34,016 nucleotides of DNA, from positions 1 to 34,016 of the forward strand of contig CADCCQ010000025.1 of assembly GCA_902799955.1 (NCBI GenBank), given 5' to 3'. The notes below the pieces were generated by a model that was given only the letters and a program-made list of their open reading frames with translations, was not told where the DNA came from and searched no databases. Of the stretch, positions 22,412-30,944 are shown in pieces; the first letter of the stretch is position 1, and each line of letters opens with the position of its first letter. Source of the stretch: an uncultured bacterium. GTDB taxonomy: Bacteria; Verrucomicrobiota; Kiritimatiellia; RFP12; UBA1067. A program made the translations under genes and the position numbers.

Positions 22412-22858
22412 TTAGACCCTCCTGCGCTTGCGGGGACGGCAGCCGTTGTGGGGAACCGGCGTGCAGTCCGTGATCATGGTGACGCGGATGCCGGCGGCCT
22501 GGATCGCGCGAACCGCGCTCTCGCGGCCTGCGCCCGCCCCCTGCATCCTGACTTCGCATTCATGCATGCCCTTGGCAACCGCGGTCCTGGCGGCGTCCTG
22601 CGCCACCATCGTCGCGGCAAACGCCGTGGACTTGCGCGAACCCTTGAAGCCCGCCTTGCCGGCCGAGCTCCAGGAGATCACGCCGCCCCTCGCGTCGGCG
22701 ATCGAGACCTGGGTGTTGTTGAAAGTGCTGCGGATGAACGCGATTCCGGCGGGTATGGACTTGCCGGGGCGCTTCTTGGCAGCGGCCTCCCCCTCGGCGG
22801 CGGGCGCCTGCGCGGCAGCCTCGGCCGGGGCCGTCTCCTTCTTTGCTTCTTCTGACAT
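22412..22858 (-). CDS. rpsK: 30S ribosomal protein S11
   Basis: The 148-aa protein is a platform protein of the small subunit. The core from [15 protein letters not shown] to the C-terminal [17 protein letters not shown] ending (here [16 protein letters not shown]) is canonical. The N-terminus carries about 30 extra Ala/Glu/Lys-rich residues, so the protein is longer than the usual 125-130 aa. ATG 22858 has the extension in frame; no better internal start is seen. Confidence 0.97.
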   Translation of the reverse strand: MSEEAKKETAPAEAAAQAPAAEGEAAAKKRPGKSIPAGIAFIRSTFNNTQVSIADARGGVISWSSAGKAGFKGSRKSTAFAATMVAQDAARTAVAKGMHECEVRMQGAGAGRESAVRAIQAAGIRVTMITDCTPVPHNGCRPRKRRRV

Positions 22859-22872
22859 CTTAAGCTACCCCC

Positions 22873-23253
22873 TTATCGGCCGGCCTGCTTGGGCATCGCG
22901 ATGGAAACGCGCTTGCCCCCCTTGCGGGTGCGGGCGTTAGTCTTGGTGCGCTGGCCCCTGACAGGGAGCCCCTTCTTGTGCCTCTGTCCGCGGTAGGAAC
23001 CGATCTGGATGAGGCGGCGAATGTTCTGGGAGACCTCGCGGCGGAGGTCGCCCTCAACGCGGAAATGGTCCTGGATGTACGTTGTCAGCGCGTGGATCTC
23101 GTCCTGCGTGACGTCGTCCGCCTTCTTCATTGGATCAACCTTGCACGCCGCCAAGACGTCGTCTGAACGCTTTGGCCCGATACCGTGGATGTACCTGAGG
23201 GCGAAGCGTATGTGCTTCTTGCCAGGTATGTCCACACCCATCATTCTAGGCAT
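22873..23253 (-). CDS. rpsM: 30S ribosomal protein S13
   Basis: The 126-aa small-subunit head protein contacts the P-site tRNA and the 50S subunit. It shows the conserved GVDIPGKKHIRFALRYIHGIG start, LRREVSQNIRRLIQIGSYRGQRHKKGLPVRGQRTKTNARTRKG-type core (seen here as SYRGQRHKKGLPVRGQRT) and a basic C-terminal tail. It is the second gene of the operon after rpmJ, 29 nt downstream. Confidence 0.97.
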   Translation of the reverse strand: MPRMMGVDIPGKKHIRFALRYIHGIGPKRSDDVLAACKVDPMKKADDVTQDEIHALTTYIQDHFRVEGDLRREVSQNIRRLIQIGSYRGQRHKKGLPVRGQRTKTNARTRKGGKRVSIAMPKQAGR

Positions 23254-23282
23254 AGTTGTGTTACCTCTTTTTCCTTTTTTGC

Positions 23283-23396
23283 TTAGCCCTGGCGCTGTTT
23301 GTGGCGAGGGTTTGTGCAGATAACGCGCACCACGCCTTTGCGGCGGATGACACGGCAGTTCTCGCAGATGCGACGAACGGAACTACGTACTTTCAT
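23283..23396 (-). CDS. rpmJ: 50S ribosomal protein L36
   Basis: The 37-aa protein begins [14 protein letters not shown] and ends NPRHKQRQG. It contains the zinc-ribbon pattern CxxC...C...H (Cys11, Cys14, Cys27, His32), so it is the zinc-binding (C+) form of L36. It is too short for most automatic calls, but every codon from ATG 23396 to TAA 23283 is consistent. It opens the alpha operon behind its own strong promoter. Confidence 0.96.
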   Translation of the reverse strand: MKVRSSVRRICENCRVIRRKGVVRVICTNPRHKQRQG

Positions 23397-23433
23397 GTTT
23401 GTTTTACTCTTTTGAGTGGTCGAATGAGGGCAT

Positions 23434-23480
23434 ATTATACCACACTTTCCACTTCTCCGCAAGGGGGTAAATTTAAGTTT
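23434..23480 (-). promoter_or_regulatory. Alpha operon (rpmJ) promoter with UP-like tract
   Basis: On the minus strand there is TTGCGG (23462..23457), a 17-nt spacer and TATAAT (23439..23434), with a TGG extended -10. Upstream is TTAAATTTACCCCC, nearly identical to the tract in front of the left-end promoter. It lies immediately after the stop of the Gfo/Idh/MocA gene and gives a leader of about 31 nt before the rpmJ ATG. Confidence 0.8.
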
Positions 23481-23481
23481 T

Positions 23482-24798
23482 TCAAGGGCGGATCAGCTCC
23501 TTTGCGTCGCCAAGCCGGCTGCGCTCGCAGGCGAAGCCCATCAGGTGGCTCTCGACGCTCGCCTCGAGGCTGGACGAGAGAAGCGAGAAGTCGCGCGTGT
23601 CGACCGCCTGGATGAAGTCGCGGATGAGCGCGAGGTCGCCCCCGGCGTGTCCGTTATCCTTGTACGACTCCCCTTCTGGCGGTGTGAACGACCAGGGATA
23701 GGACTTCCCCGTGTCGAACCTGTGCAGGGTAAACGTCTTGCCGTCGCCCTCGATGTAGCCGGCGGTGCCCATCACGCGAGTGCGGCGCCCGCCCCAGGGC
23801 GTGAAGGCGTCCATCGTGAAGCTCGCCGTAACGCCGCCCTCGAAGAGGAGAGTCGCCACGATGTGGTCGGGCTGGTCGTTGTCCATCCTGTAGACGCAGC
23901 GCCCGTAGTCGGTCGTGCGCAGCTTTTCGAGGATCGCCTCCGAGGGGCAGTCCCTCTTCAGGTCGAACACGTAGAGGAACCAGCGCTTCCTGTCGTAGAT
24001 GTCAATCGCGGAGTACGGGCATGTCTTCTCGTGAGGGCACCCGTCCGTGCATCGCGCAGCCGCGCCGGGCGGCGCGTTCTCCGCGCGGAAGAGCGCAACG
24101 CCCCCCTCCGCCGAAACGCGCAGGCAGCGCCTGCCCACGAGCCACTTGAGGATGTCGAGGTCGTGGCAGCTCTTCGCGAGGATCATGGGCGTCGTCGCCT
24201 TGCCGTCGTGCCAGTTGCCGCGCACGAACGAATGCGCCATGTGCGCGTACATCACCGGCTCCTGGTGCTGTATGTTCACGACCTCTCCGACAAGCCCGAG
24301 GTCGATGGCCTTCTTTAGGGCGCGGAAATACGGCGAGTAGCGCAGGACGTGCCCCACGGCGACCATCACCCCCGTCTCGCGCTGGCGCTCGAGCAGGTCG
24401 AGGCACTGCCGCTCGGTCTGCGCCATCGGCTTTTCGAGCAGCACGTCGTAGCCCTGGCGCATGGCCTCCATCGCGGGTTCGTAGTGGAGGGCGTCGGGAA
24501 GAGAGACGAGCATGATGTCCGCGAGCCTGCCGTTCTTCCCGGCGTCCAGCATCTCGTGGTAGTCGCCGAAGCGGCGCTCCGTGGGAATGCCCCATTCGTC
24601 GCCCATGCGGTTGCGGCGCGCCGCGTCGATGTCCGCCACGGCGACAACCTTCAGGGTACCGGGGAAGAGCTTGCCGTACGCAGGATACTCGTTGCCGCGC
24701 GAGCCAGCGCCCATCACGGCGACGGTCAGCTCGCGGCTTGTCTCGATCTTCAGCGGCTTCACGGCCGCAAGCTCGGCAAACGCGCCATCAACGTCCAT
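23482..24798 (-). CDS. Gfo/Idh/MocA family oxidoreductase
   Basis: A 438-aa NAD(P)-dependent sugar/cyclitol oxidoreductase. The Rossmann domain has [13 protein letters not shown], the family EKPM motif occurs in [10 protein letters not shown], and the catalytic region is [14 protein letters not shown] (with the H-D pair). A cysteine-rich insert ([19 protein letters not shown]) resembles a metal-binding or structural loop found in some carbohydrate-active members. ATG 24798 is supported by GGGAGG six nt upstream; a TTG at 24813 is weaker. It follows the GH36 gene by about 50 nt, so the pair probably processes a glycoside: hydrolysis, then oxidation. Substrate unknown. Confidence 0.88.
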   Translation of the reverse strand: MDVDGAFAELAAVKPLKIETSRELTVAVMGAGSRGNEYPAYGKLFPGTLKVVAVADIDAARRNRMGDEWGIPTERRFGDYHEMLDAGKNGRLADIMLVSLPDALHYEPAMEAMRQGYDVLLEKPMAQTERQCLDLLERQRETGVMVAVGHVLRYSPYFRALKKAIDLGLVGEVVNIQHQEPVMYAHMAHSFVRGNWHDGKATTPMILAKSCHDLDILKWLVGRRCLRVSAEGGVALFRAENAPPGAAARCTDGCPHEKTCPYSAIDIYDRKRWFLYVFDLKRDCPSEAILEKLRTTDYGRCVYRMDNDQPDHIVATLLFEGGVTASFTMDAFTPWGGRRTRVMGTAGYIEGDGKTFTLHRFDTGKSYPWSFTPPEGESYKDNGHAGGDLALIRDFIQAVDTRDFSLLSSSLEASVESHLMGFACERSRLGDAKELIRP

Positions 24799-24846
24799 AG
24801 ATGCCTCCCGCAACGAATTCCCGCGGCCTGTCCACGAAAACGCAGT

Positions 24847-26886
24847 TCATTTCCTGACGACCTCGAAGACGGCGGAGTCGTAGTCGCCCGCAAGCGTCAC
24901 CTTGATGCCCTTCTCCATCAGGTCCTTCCCGGGGACCGCGTCATCCGAAAGCCTGGCGTGCGGCCTCTCCCCCATGTTTATCTCGCGCACGAGGTACGCG
25001 GCGGACGGGTCGAGCCCGCGGAGCCTGAGCGTCTCCCTGCGCTCGCCCTTGATCTTGAGGCCGAGCGCGAGGACCGCCGCGGCGTCCTTCTTCTCGCTTG
25101 CGTACATGACCGCCGCGAGCGGTTTCTCGTACGGCGAGACGAGGCGGTAGAGGTCCCCGCGCTGGACGACCGGGCGGATGCGCTTGTAGTCGGCGACGGC
25201 GGCCTTCGCGAACGCGACCTCCTCCGGCTTCAGGTCCTTTGGATGCAGCTCGAAGCCAAGGCGGCCCATCATCGCCACGTCGAAGCGGTACTTGAGGGGC
25301 GTCCTGCGCTTGGTCTGGTGGTTGGGGGAGGCCGTCACGTGGCACGCCATCGCCGACGCGGGGTAGAACTGCGACGCGCCCCACTGGATGAAGATGCGGC
25401 TGTAGGGGTCCGTCCGGTCGCTCGTCCAGAACTCGTCCGCGTACCTGAGCGAGCCGAAGTCCATGTGCCCGCCGCCGGACGCGCACGCCTGCACCATCAC
25501 GTCGGGGCGCTTCCTCTGGAAACGAGCGAGCAGCTCGTAGTATCCGATGGTGTAGTCGTACCAGAGGTTGGGCTGGCGGTCGGCGGGGATGTACGTGGAG
25601 CCGGGGTTGTGGATGTTCGCGTTGCAGTCCCACTTCACGAACGCCAGCGCAGGCATGGTGGAGTAAGTCTCGTCGATCTGCCTGAACATGTCGTCCCTGA
25701 CGGCGGGGTTCGCGAAGTCGAGGACGACCTGCGACTTGCCGCGCCCGACAATGACGGGACGGCCCCTCTCCTGCAGCATCCACTCGGGATGCCTCTGTAT
25801 GAGCCAGCTGTTGGTGTTCGCCATCTCGGGCTCCACCCAGATGCCGAACTTGAGGCCGCGCTTCCCGGCCTCGTCGGCGAGGAAGCCAAGTCCGCGCGGA
25901 AGCTTCTCGGTGTTGACGCACCAGTCGCCGAGCCCGGCCGTCGCCTTGTTCACGTCGTCGCGGGCGTACTTGCCCTTCCCGAACCAGCCGTCGTCGAGGA
26001 CGAACATCTCGCCGCCCATCTCCTTCACGCCGTCCATCATGTCGAGGAGCGTCTGCTCGGTGAAGCTGAAGTACGATCCCTCCCAGCTGTTGAGGAGGAC
26101 CGCGTGCAGGTCGTACCCGTGCGGCATCAGGTGGCGGTGCGCCCAGCGGTGGTACTGGCGCGAGACCTCGCCCCTGCCGTTCTCGGACCACACGAGAACC
26201 GCCCTGGGCGTCGTGAACGTGACATTGGGGTCGAGCGTGTACGGGCCGCTCGTCATGTCAATGCCGGCGAAGACGTCGATGCGCTTGCCGTCCCAGTTGC
26301 GGCGGACGCGCTTGCACGACGTCCCCGTCCACTCCAGCGCGACGCCGAGCACCTTTCCGCGCTCCTCGTCGACGTCCTTCCCGAACGAGACCATCATCGC
26401 GGGGTTCGACTCCCATGCGTCGCGCGTCCCGGCGCACGAAAGGTACTGCACGTACTGCCCGCGCAGGACCTCGGTGTCCGCGACGTTCGCCTCGTTGTTG
26501 CCCTGGCCCGTCAAGGTGAGCACGCGCACCACGTCCGACTTGACGTTCACCTGCGTCGCGAAGCTGTCGGCGCGCAGGAGCCTCACGGGACCACCCTCGG
26601 CGTGGCGCACCTCGACCCACGTCTCGACCGCGCCGCAGTCGTCCCACGACTTCACGTAGCGCGTCACCTCGAACGGGTACAGCTCGTCCTTCATGCGGAT
26701 CGCGACAGTCTTCGATCCGGCGTCGGACCTCTCCTCGCGCCCGGTCTCCACGAGGCGCAGCGTCACCGCGCCGTCGGCGTGTATGACCTGCAGCCCGCAA
26801 TGCTTTACTATGGCTTCGTAGTAGCTGCCGGTGGGTTGCCCGAACACGAGATAACCGGAGAGCGCGATTTCCAGGGCGGTGAGCAT
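24847..26886 (-). CDS. Alpha-galactosidase, GH36 family
   Basis: The 679-aa retaining glycoside hydrolase has an N-terminal beta-sandwich domain, a central TIM barrel and a C-terminal beta domain. The barrel shows FVLDDGWFGKG, the GIWVEPEM strand, the nucleophile in VKWDCN (Asp420) and the acid/base in WTSDRTDP (Asp490). The 70-residue spacing is normal for GH36. The C-terminal CASGGGHMD segment also fits. No signal peptide is seen, so it acts in the cytoplasm on imported alpha-galactosides. ATG 26886 follows AAAGGAT. It lies 32 nt downstream of tRNA-Ser and may be read from its promoter. Confidence 0.93.
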   Translation of the reverse strand: MLTALEIALSGYLVFGQPTGSYYEAIVKHCGLQVIHADGAVTLRLVETGREERSDAGSKTVAIRMKDELYPFEVTRYVKSWDDCGAVETWVEVRHAEGGPVRLLRADSFATQVNVKSDVVRVLTLTGQGNNEANVADTEVLRGQYVQYLSCAGTRDAWESNPAMMVSFGKDVDEERGKVLGVALEWTGTSCKRVRRNWDGKRIDVFAGIDMTSGPYTLDPNVTFTTPRAVLVWSENGRGEVSRQYHRWAHRHLMPHGYDLHAVLLNSWEGSYFSFTEQTLLDMMDGVKEMGGEMFVLDDGWFGKGKYARDDVNKATAGLGDWCVNTEKLPRGLGFLADEAGKRGLKFGIWVEPEMANTNSWLIQRHPEWMLQERGRPVIVGRGKSQVVLDFANPAVRDDMFRQIDETYSTMPALAFVKWDCNANIHNPGSTYIPADRQPNLWYDYTIGYYELLARFQRKRPDVMVQACASGGGHMDFGSLRYADEFWTSDRTDPYSRIFIQWGASQFYPASAMACHVTASPNHQTKRRTPLKYRFDVAMMGRLGFELHPKDLKPEEVAFAKAAVADYKRIRPVVQRGDLYRLVSPYEKPLAAVMYASEKKDAAAVLALGLKIKGERRETLRLRGLDPSAAYLVREINMGERPHARLSDDAVPGKDLMEKGIKVTLAGDYDSAVFEVVRK

Positions 26887-26918
26887 TTGACTATCCTTTC
26901 TTTCTCTTCTGATGGCAA

Positions 26919-27008
26919 TGGCGGAAGGTGAGGGATTCGAACCCCCGGAGGACTTGCATCCTCAACGGTTTTCAAGACCGCCGCGATCGACCACTCCGCC
27001 AACCTTCC
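26919..27008 (-). tRNA. tRNA-Ser (anticodon UGA)
   Basis: A 90-nt type II tRNA with the acceptor stem GGAAGGT/ACCTTCC, discriminator G and genome-encoded CCA. The anticodon stem-loop reads CGGTC-TTGAAAA-CCG with anticodon TGA. There is a long variable arm (TTGAGGATGCAAGTCCTC) and a standard T-loop GGTTCGAATCC. It has its own promoter in the 3' end of the preceding gene. Confidence 0.96.
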
Positions 27009-27021
27009 ATGTTTTGCGGAT

Positions 27022-27050
27022 ATTATACCACAACAAAAAAATGTTGTCTA
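27022..27050 (-). promoter_or_regulatory. tRNA-Ser promoter
   Basis: On the minus strand there is TAGACA (27050..27045), a 17-nt spacer and TATAAT (27027..27022) with a TGG extension. The start of transcription would fall about 7 nt before the tRNA 5' end. It lies immediately after the stop codon of the CNNM gene. Confidence 0.75.
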
Positions 27051-27053
27051 GGC

Positions 27054-27698
27054 TCAGACGTCCTCTTCGTCTATCGCGGCGAGGAGTTCGTCGGCCGTGA
27101 TCCGCTCGCCCTTCCTCCGCAGGAGGATGATCCGCGAGATGAGCGCGGACTCGAAGTCGGTGAGCCGCACGCCGTTCTTCCTGTCCTCGAGAATCCTGAG
27201 CAGGTCGCCGGAGGTGACGCGGTCCTTCGACTCCTGCCCCCGCACGAAGAGGCTCGTCACGAACATCGCCGCCGCCGTCAGCGGGGCAGTCAGCGAGGAG
27301 AACACCTCGAACGCCCCCGCGAGCGACAGGCTCCTGGAAAGCGGCCTCGTCGAGCAGAGGAGCTTCGGCACGAACTCCCCGAGGTACAGGATGGCGAACG
27401 CGGAGGCTGCCGTCCAGATGGAGATGGCGTACGTCTCGTCGCACAGCAGAGTCCCGAGCGCGGCGGCGGAAGACGAGAACACGACATGCGCCAGGTTGTT
27501 GCCGACGAGAAGCGAAGTAAGCGTCCGCCCGGCATCCTGGAGGAAGCCGTGGACAAGCCCCGCCGCCTTGCTGCCCTCGCGCGCCATGTGGACGACGCGG
27601 CCGCGGCTGACGGACGTGAACGCCGTCTCCGCCCCGGCGCAGAACGCGGCCAGCGCGAGCGAGGCGAAAACCGTCAGGAAAAGGAGGAACGCCGTCAT
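27054..27698 (-). CDS. CNNM (DUF21) transmembrane protein lacking CBS domains
   Basis: The 214-aa membrane protein is related to the CNNM/CorC magnesium and cobalt transporter family. It has four hydrophobic segments (starting with TAFLLFLTVFASLALAAF), the acidic/Ser motif CAGAETAFTS and the conserved LGEFVPKLL hairpin. Unlike the gene upstream it ends without CBS or CorC_HlyC domains. ATG 27698 overlaps the stop of the full-length paralogue as ATGA. The two probably pair, one supplying the regulatory CBS part (inference). It is the last gene of a six-gene unit. Confidence 0.82.
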   Translation of the reverse strand: MTAFLLFLTVFASLALAAFCAGAETAFTSVSRGRVVHMAREGSKAAGLVHGFLQDAGRTLTSLLVGNNLAHVVFSSSAAALGTLLCDETYAISIWTAASAFAILYLGEFVPKLLCSTRPLSRSLSLAGAFEVFSSLTAPLTAAAMFVTSLFVRGQESKDRVTSGDLLRILEDRKNGVRLTDFESALISRIILLRRKGERITADELLAAIDEEDV

Positions 27699-28957
27699 TT
27701 GTTGTCCTCCTCCGTCTTCTCGACCTGTTCGTCCGTCTCCGCCATCAGCTCCTCGTCGGTGTCCGTCGCCGGGTACTTCAGCACCTCCAGGAGGACGGAC
27801 GTCACCCTGCGGCGGCGGCGTTTCAGGACCGTCGCGCGGCATCCCTGCGCCTCGACGTGCTGCCCGACATGCGGTATGCGCCCTGCGTGGAAGGCGACCC
27901 ACCCGGCGAGGCGGTCGGTGTCCTCGGCCTCAAGCTCTACGCCGAGCGCCCTGTTCACCTCGTCGAGCGACGCCCTCGCGTCGATGACCCACGAATGCCT
28001 TGTCTTCCGCTCGATCCTCGGCTCGTCGGCGGAATCCCCGAACACCGCGGGGCCGAGCACGATCTCCATCACGTCGTTCATCGTTATGACGCCCGCCGTG
28101 CCGCCGTATTCGTCGGTCACGACGGCGAGATGGCGCCTTGACCTCCTGAACACGACAAGGAGGTCGTCGAGCGGGATCTGCTCGGGGACGAACAGGGCGT
28201 CTACGACCTCGCCCGTCTCCCTGTCGAGGACGCCCTCGATCGCGTCTGGCGTGCGCCTGAAGACCGGCAGGAAGCGGTGGCGGGCGGCCTTCACGCGTTC
28301 GCGGCGGACGTCCTCGGGCAGGTCGCTGTCGCATCCCTCGATGTCGACGCGCGGCGTCATCTCGTCGTTCGCGTGGAGCTCGGAAAGCCGGAGGACGCCG
28401 CTTATCATCTCGGCGTCCTCCGCCCTGAACTCCCCCTTCTCGGCGGCGGCCTCGAGGACCGACACCAGCTCGGCGTCGGAGAGCGCCCTCCTCTCGCGGC
28501 GCAGCGCCCCGGCGAACGCGCCCGATGTGAACTTGAACGCGATGTTGAAAGGCGCGAGGAGCCGCCCCCAGAATATCAGAAGCCCGGCGCACGCCGGGGC
28601 GAGGCGCTCCGCATGGCGGAGGGCGAGCCGCTTCGGCGTGATCTCGCCGAAGAGCAGCAGCGCGACCGTGATCGCCGGCACCGCGGCAAACGCGCCGTAG
28701 CGCGGCATCGCCGCGACGAAGAGCCTGTAGCCGATCGTCGCTATTGCGAAGTTGACAAGCGTGTTGCCGACGAGCAGCGTCGAGAGCAGCATGGCGCTGT
28801 CCTCCATGCAGCGGTCGATCCTGCGTCCGGCGGACGGCCTTTTCGCGGCGATGCGAAGGCGCTGCGCGTCCGTGAGCGAGAAGAGGATGGTCTCCGACGC
28901 CGAGAAGAACGACGACAGCAGGAACAGCGCGGCGAAGAGGAGGACGAACGCCGTCAT
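27695..28957 (-). CDS. CorC/HlyC family protein (CNNM + CBS pair + CorC domain)
   Basis: A 420-aa membrane protein, often annotated hemolysin or magnesium/cobalt efflux protein. It has an N-terminal CNNM domain with SASETILFSL and FGEITPKRLA, then two CBS motifs (around VFRRTPDAIEGVLDRE and LAVVTDEYGGTAGVITMNDV), then a CorC_HlyC C-terminal domain (LEAEDTDRLAGWVAFHAGRIP). The length is standard. Its start overlaps the SDR stop, and its stop overlaps the short paralogue, both as ATGA. The transported ion is inferred from the family. Confidence 0.88.
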   Translation of the reverse strand: MTAFVLLFAALFLLSSFFSASETILFSLTDAQRLRIAAKRPSAGRRIDRCMEDSAMLLSTLLVGNTLVNFAIATIGYRLFVAAMPRYGAFAAVPAITVALLLFGEITPKRLALRHAERLAPACAGLLIFWGRLLAPFNIAFKFTSGAFAGALRRERRALSDAELVSVLEAAAEKGEFRAEDAEMISGVLRLSELHANDEMTPRVDIEGCDSDLPEDVRRERVKAARHRFLPVFRRTPDAIEGVLDRETGEVVDALFVPEQIPLDDLLVVFRRSRRHLAVVTDEYGGTAGVITMNDVMEIVLGPAVFGDSADEPRIERKTRHSWVIDARASLDEVNRALGVELEAEDTDRLAGWVAFHAGRIPHVGQHVEAQGCRATVLKRRRRRVTSVLLEVLKYPATDTDEELMAETDEQVEKTEEDNK

Positions 28958-29574
28958 GCGCACTTGCCCCCGTCGACGGGAATCACGCACCCGGTCGTGT
29001 ACTGCGCCGAGAGGAGAAACGCCACGGCGTCGGCGACGGCCTCAGGCGTCGGGCGGCCGAACGGCGTCGGGCCCGCCTTCTCCCTTACGAGCGGCGAGGC
29101 AAGCGCCGGCCCGGGCGCGACGGCATTGACGCGCACCCTGCCCGCGAAGCGCCGCGCCGCGGCGCGCGTGTCCTCGAGGAGCCGCGCCTTCGAACGCTCG
29201 TATGGCGTCGCCGGCTCGCGAAGGAGCACCCGGGAGTCGACTATGTTCACCACCTGGCGCGGCGGCGCCTCCTGCGCCAGGAGCTCCGTCAGCCTCGCGG
29301 GCGACGCGAAATTGAGCGTGGCGACGACGTCCTCCGGGCCGTCGAACAACGCCGCGTTGTTGACCGCCGCATCCGGCGCCGCGCCGCCGAGAAACTCCTT
29401 CGCCGCCTCGAACAGCCTCTCCGCGCCGCCGGCAGTCGAAAGGTCGGCGACGACATCCGCCCCGGCGTCATGCCTGTGCGAGCTCGTCACGACCCTCCAG
29501 CCGTCGCGGGCGAGCCTTTCGGATATCGCCGCGCCGATGCGGACGGTCCCCCCTGTGACGAGGACGGACCTCAT
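28954..29574 (-). CDS. Short-chain dehydrogenase/reductase, pteridine-reductase-like
   Basis: The 206-aa NAD(P)-dependent SDR has the cofactor motif TGGTVRIGAAISERL, which resembles FolM/PTR1 pteridine reductases (TGxxxRIGxxI) rather than the common TGxxxGIG. It also has VNNAALF and NIVDSRV (compare FolM), the catalytic PYERSK (YxxxK) and a C-terminal CVIPVDGGK. Likely roles are dihydromonapterin or dihydrofolate reduction, but this is inferred from motif style only. It is coupled by ATGA to both neighbours in the rpe unit. Confidence 0.8.
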   Translation of the reverse strand: MRSVLVTGGTVRIGAAISERLARDGWRVVTSSHRHDAGADVVADLSTAGGAERLFEAAKEFLGGAAPDAAVNNAALFDGPEDVVATLNFASPARLTELLAQEAPPRQVVNIVDSRVLLREPATPYERSKARLLEDTRAAARRFAGRVRVNAVAPGPALASPLVREKAGPTPFGRPTPEAVADAVAFLLSAQYTTGCVIPVDGGKCA

Positions 29575-30944
29575 TGGCGGTCGCCGCCTCCGCGCCTGAG
29601 CAGCTCTCGGAACCTGGCGGACGTCTCCTCCGTCGTCGTGAACCGCACTGCGTTCCAGCCTGCTGCGCGCGCACCGTCGCAGTTCGCCTCCACGTCGTCG
29701 AAGAAGCACAGCTCACCGGGCTCGAGGCCGATCCTCTTCTGCAGCAATGCGTATATCTCGGGAGAAGGCTTGCAGATGTGCTCTTCGCCGGATATGACCA
29801 TCGCGTCCGCCAGGGCGATGAAGTCCGGGAAGTGCTCCCGGAAGAGCTTCGCGAACTCCGTGCACATGTTCGTGAGGATTCCGATCTTGAAGCCCTCGGC
29901 CTTGAGCGAACGCATCCACTCCAGCGTGCGCTCGTTCCTGTAGAGGAAACTCGCGAAGTCCTCCTTCACTATGAGCGCGCGGTTCTCCGGGGAGACCTCG
30001 ACGCCGGCGTCCGCCCATATCCTGTCGTACATCTCGTCCATCGTGATAAGGTCGGCGTCGGCGAGCGTGCGGTGCTTCGCGAACCCGGTCTTCAGGATGT
30101 TCCAGTCAATGCCAAGCTTGTCGACGAGCTTCTTCACTCGCTCCGGCATCGTCGTAGTGGTCATCACCCCGCCGAAGTCGAACACGCACCCCCTTGTCGC
30201 CGGACCCTTCGCACTGCCGTCGCCAGGCACCTGCGCCGCGCCTTGCCTTGCGCGCCGGCCGAATCGAAGGCCGAGCGCCACCTTGATCGACTCCACGGCT
30301 ATCCCGGCGGTTATCTTCGACTGGCCCCTGGTACGGTCCGTGAAGGAGATGGGTATCTCCCTTATGGAAAGCCCCGCCTTCCATGCGCGGTGGTTCATCT
30401 CGAGCTGGAACGAATAACCAGCGGACATCGCCGACTCGAAGTGTATGCGCCTGAGCGCCTCGGCCTTCCAGCACTTGAATCCGCCGGTCGGGTCCTTGAT
30501 GCGCATCCCCGTGACGACGCGGATGAACACGCCGCCGGCGCGCGATATCAGCCTGCGCTTGAAAGGCCAGCCCGGCGTCGAGCCGCCCTTCACGTACCGC
30601 GAGCCGATGACGAGGTCGGCGTCCTCCGCGACAAGCCTCGCGATGTCGGCGGGGTCGTGCGAAAAGTCGCAGTCCATCTGAACCACCCTGTCCGCGCCCA
30701 TCTCCAGCGCCTTTGCGAACCCTGCGACGTACGCACGGCCCAGGCCCTCCTTGCGCTCGCGGTGGAGGCAGTGGACGCGTCCGCAGCCCTTTGCGATTTC
30801 GTCGACCACGTCGCCAGTCCCGTCCGGCGAGTTGTCGTCCACGAAAAGCGCCTCCAGCTCGCCAGGCTGGGCGAGTACGGCGTCGGACATCAGCTTGACG
30901 TTCTCCTTTTCGTTGTACGTAGGTATAACGACCACGGTCTTCAT
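29571..30944 (-). CDS. Fusion: dolichol-phosphate-mannose-synthase-like GT2 + HAD hydrolase
   Basis: A 457-aa protein of two enzymes in one chain. Residues 1 to about 235 are a GT2 polyprenol-phosphate sugar transferase: VVIPTYNEKENV, VDDNSPDGTGDVV, the QMDCDFSHDP metal site, and SRYVKGGSTPGW. There are no C-terminal membrane helices. After a Gly/Ala/Pro linker (about 25 residues), the second half is a HAD-like hydrolase: motif I FDFGGVM (first Asp present, the second position Gly), motif II ILTNM, motif III KPSPEIY and motif IV FFDDVEAN, close to YihX-type phosphatases. The reading frame is continuous across the joint. The HAD substrate is unknown. ATG 30944 overlaps the coaC stop as ATGA. 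Confidence 0.88.
   Translation of the reverse strand: MKTVVVIPTYNEKENVKLMSDAVLAQPGELEALFVDDNSPDGTGDVVDEIAKGCGRVHCLHRERKEGLGRAYVAGFAKALEMGADRVVQMDCDFSHDPADIARLVAEDADLVIGSRYVKGGSTPGWPFKRRLISRAGGVFIRVVTGMRIKDPTGGFKCWKAEALRRIHFESAMSAGYSFQLEMNHRAWKAGLSIREIPISFTDRTRGQSKITAGIAVESIKVALGLRFGRRARQGAAQVPGDGSAKGPATRGCVFDFGGVMTTTTMPERVKKLVDKLGIDWNILKTGFAKHRTLADADLITMDEMYDRIWADAGVEVSPENRALIVKEDFASFLYRNERTLEWMRSLKAEGFKIGILTNMCTEFAKLFREHFPDFIALADAMVISGEEHICKPSPEIYALLQKRIGLEPGELCFFDDVEANCDGARAAGWNAVRFTTTEETSARFRELLRRGGGDRQ

Noticed and set aside
24349..26931. A long open frame on the plus strand (860 codons) opposite the GH36 and Gfo/Idh/MocA genes
   Set aside because: The protein is Arg/Val/His-rich with no recognisable domain, and the opposite strand encodes two clear enzymes. 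It is a GC-driven antisense opening.
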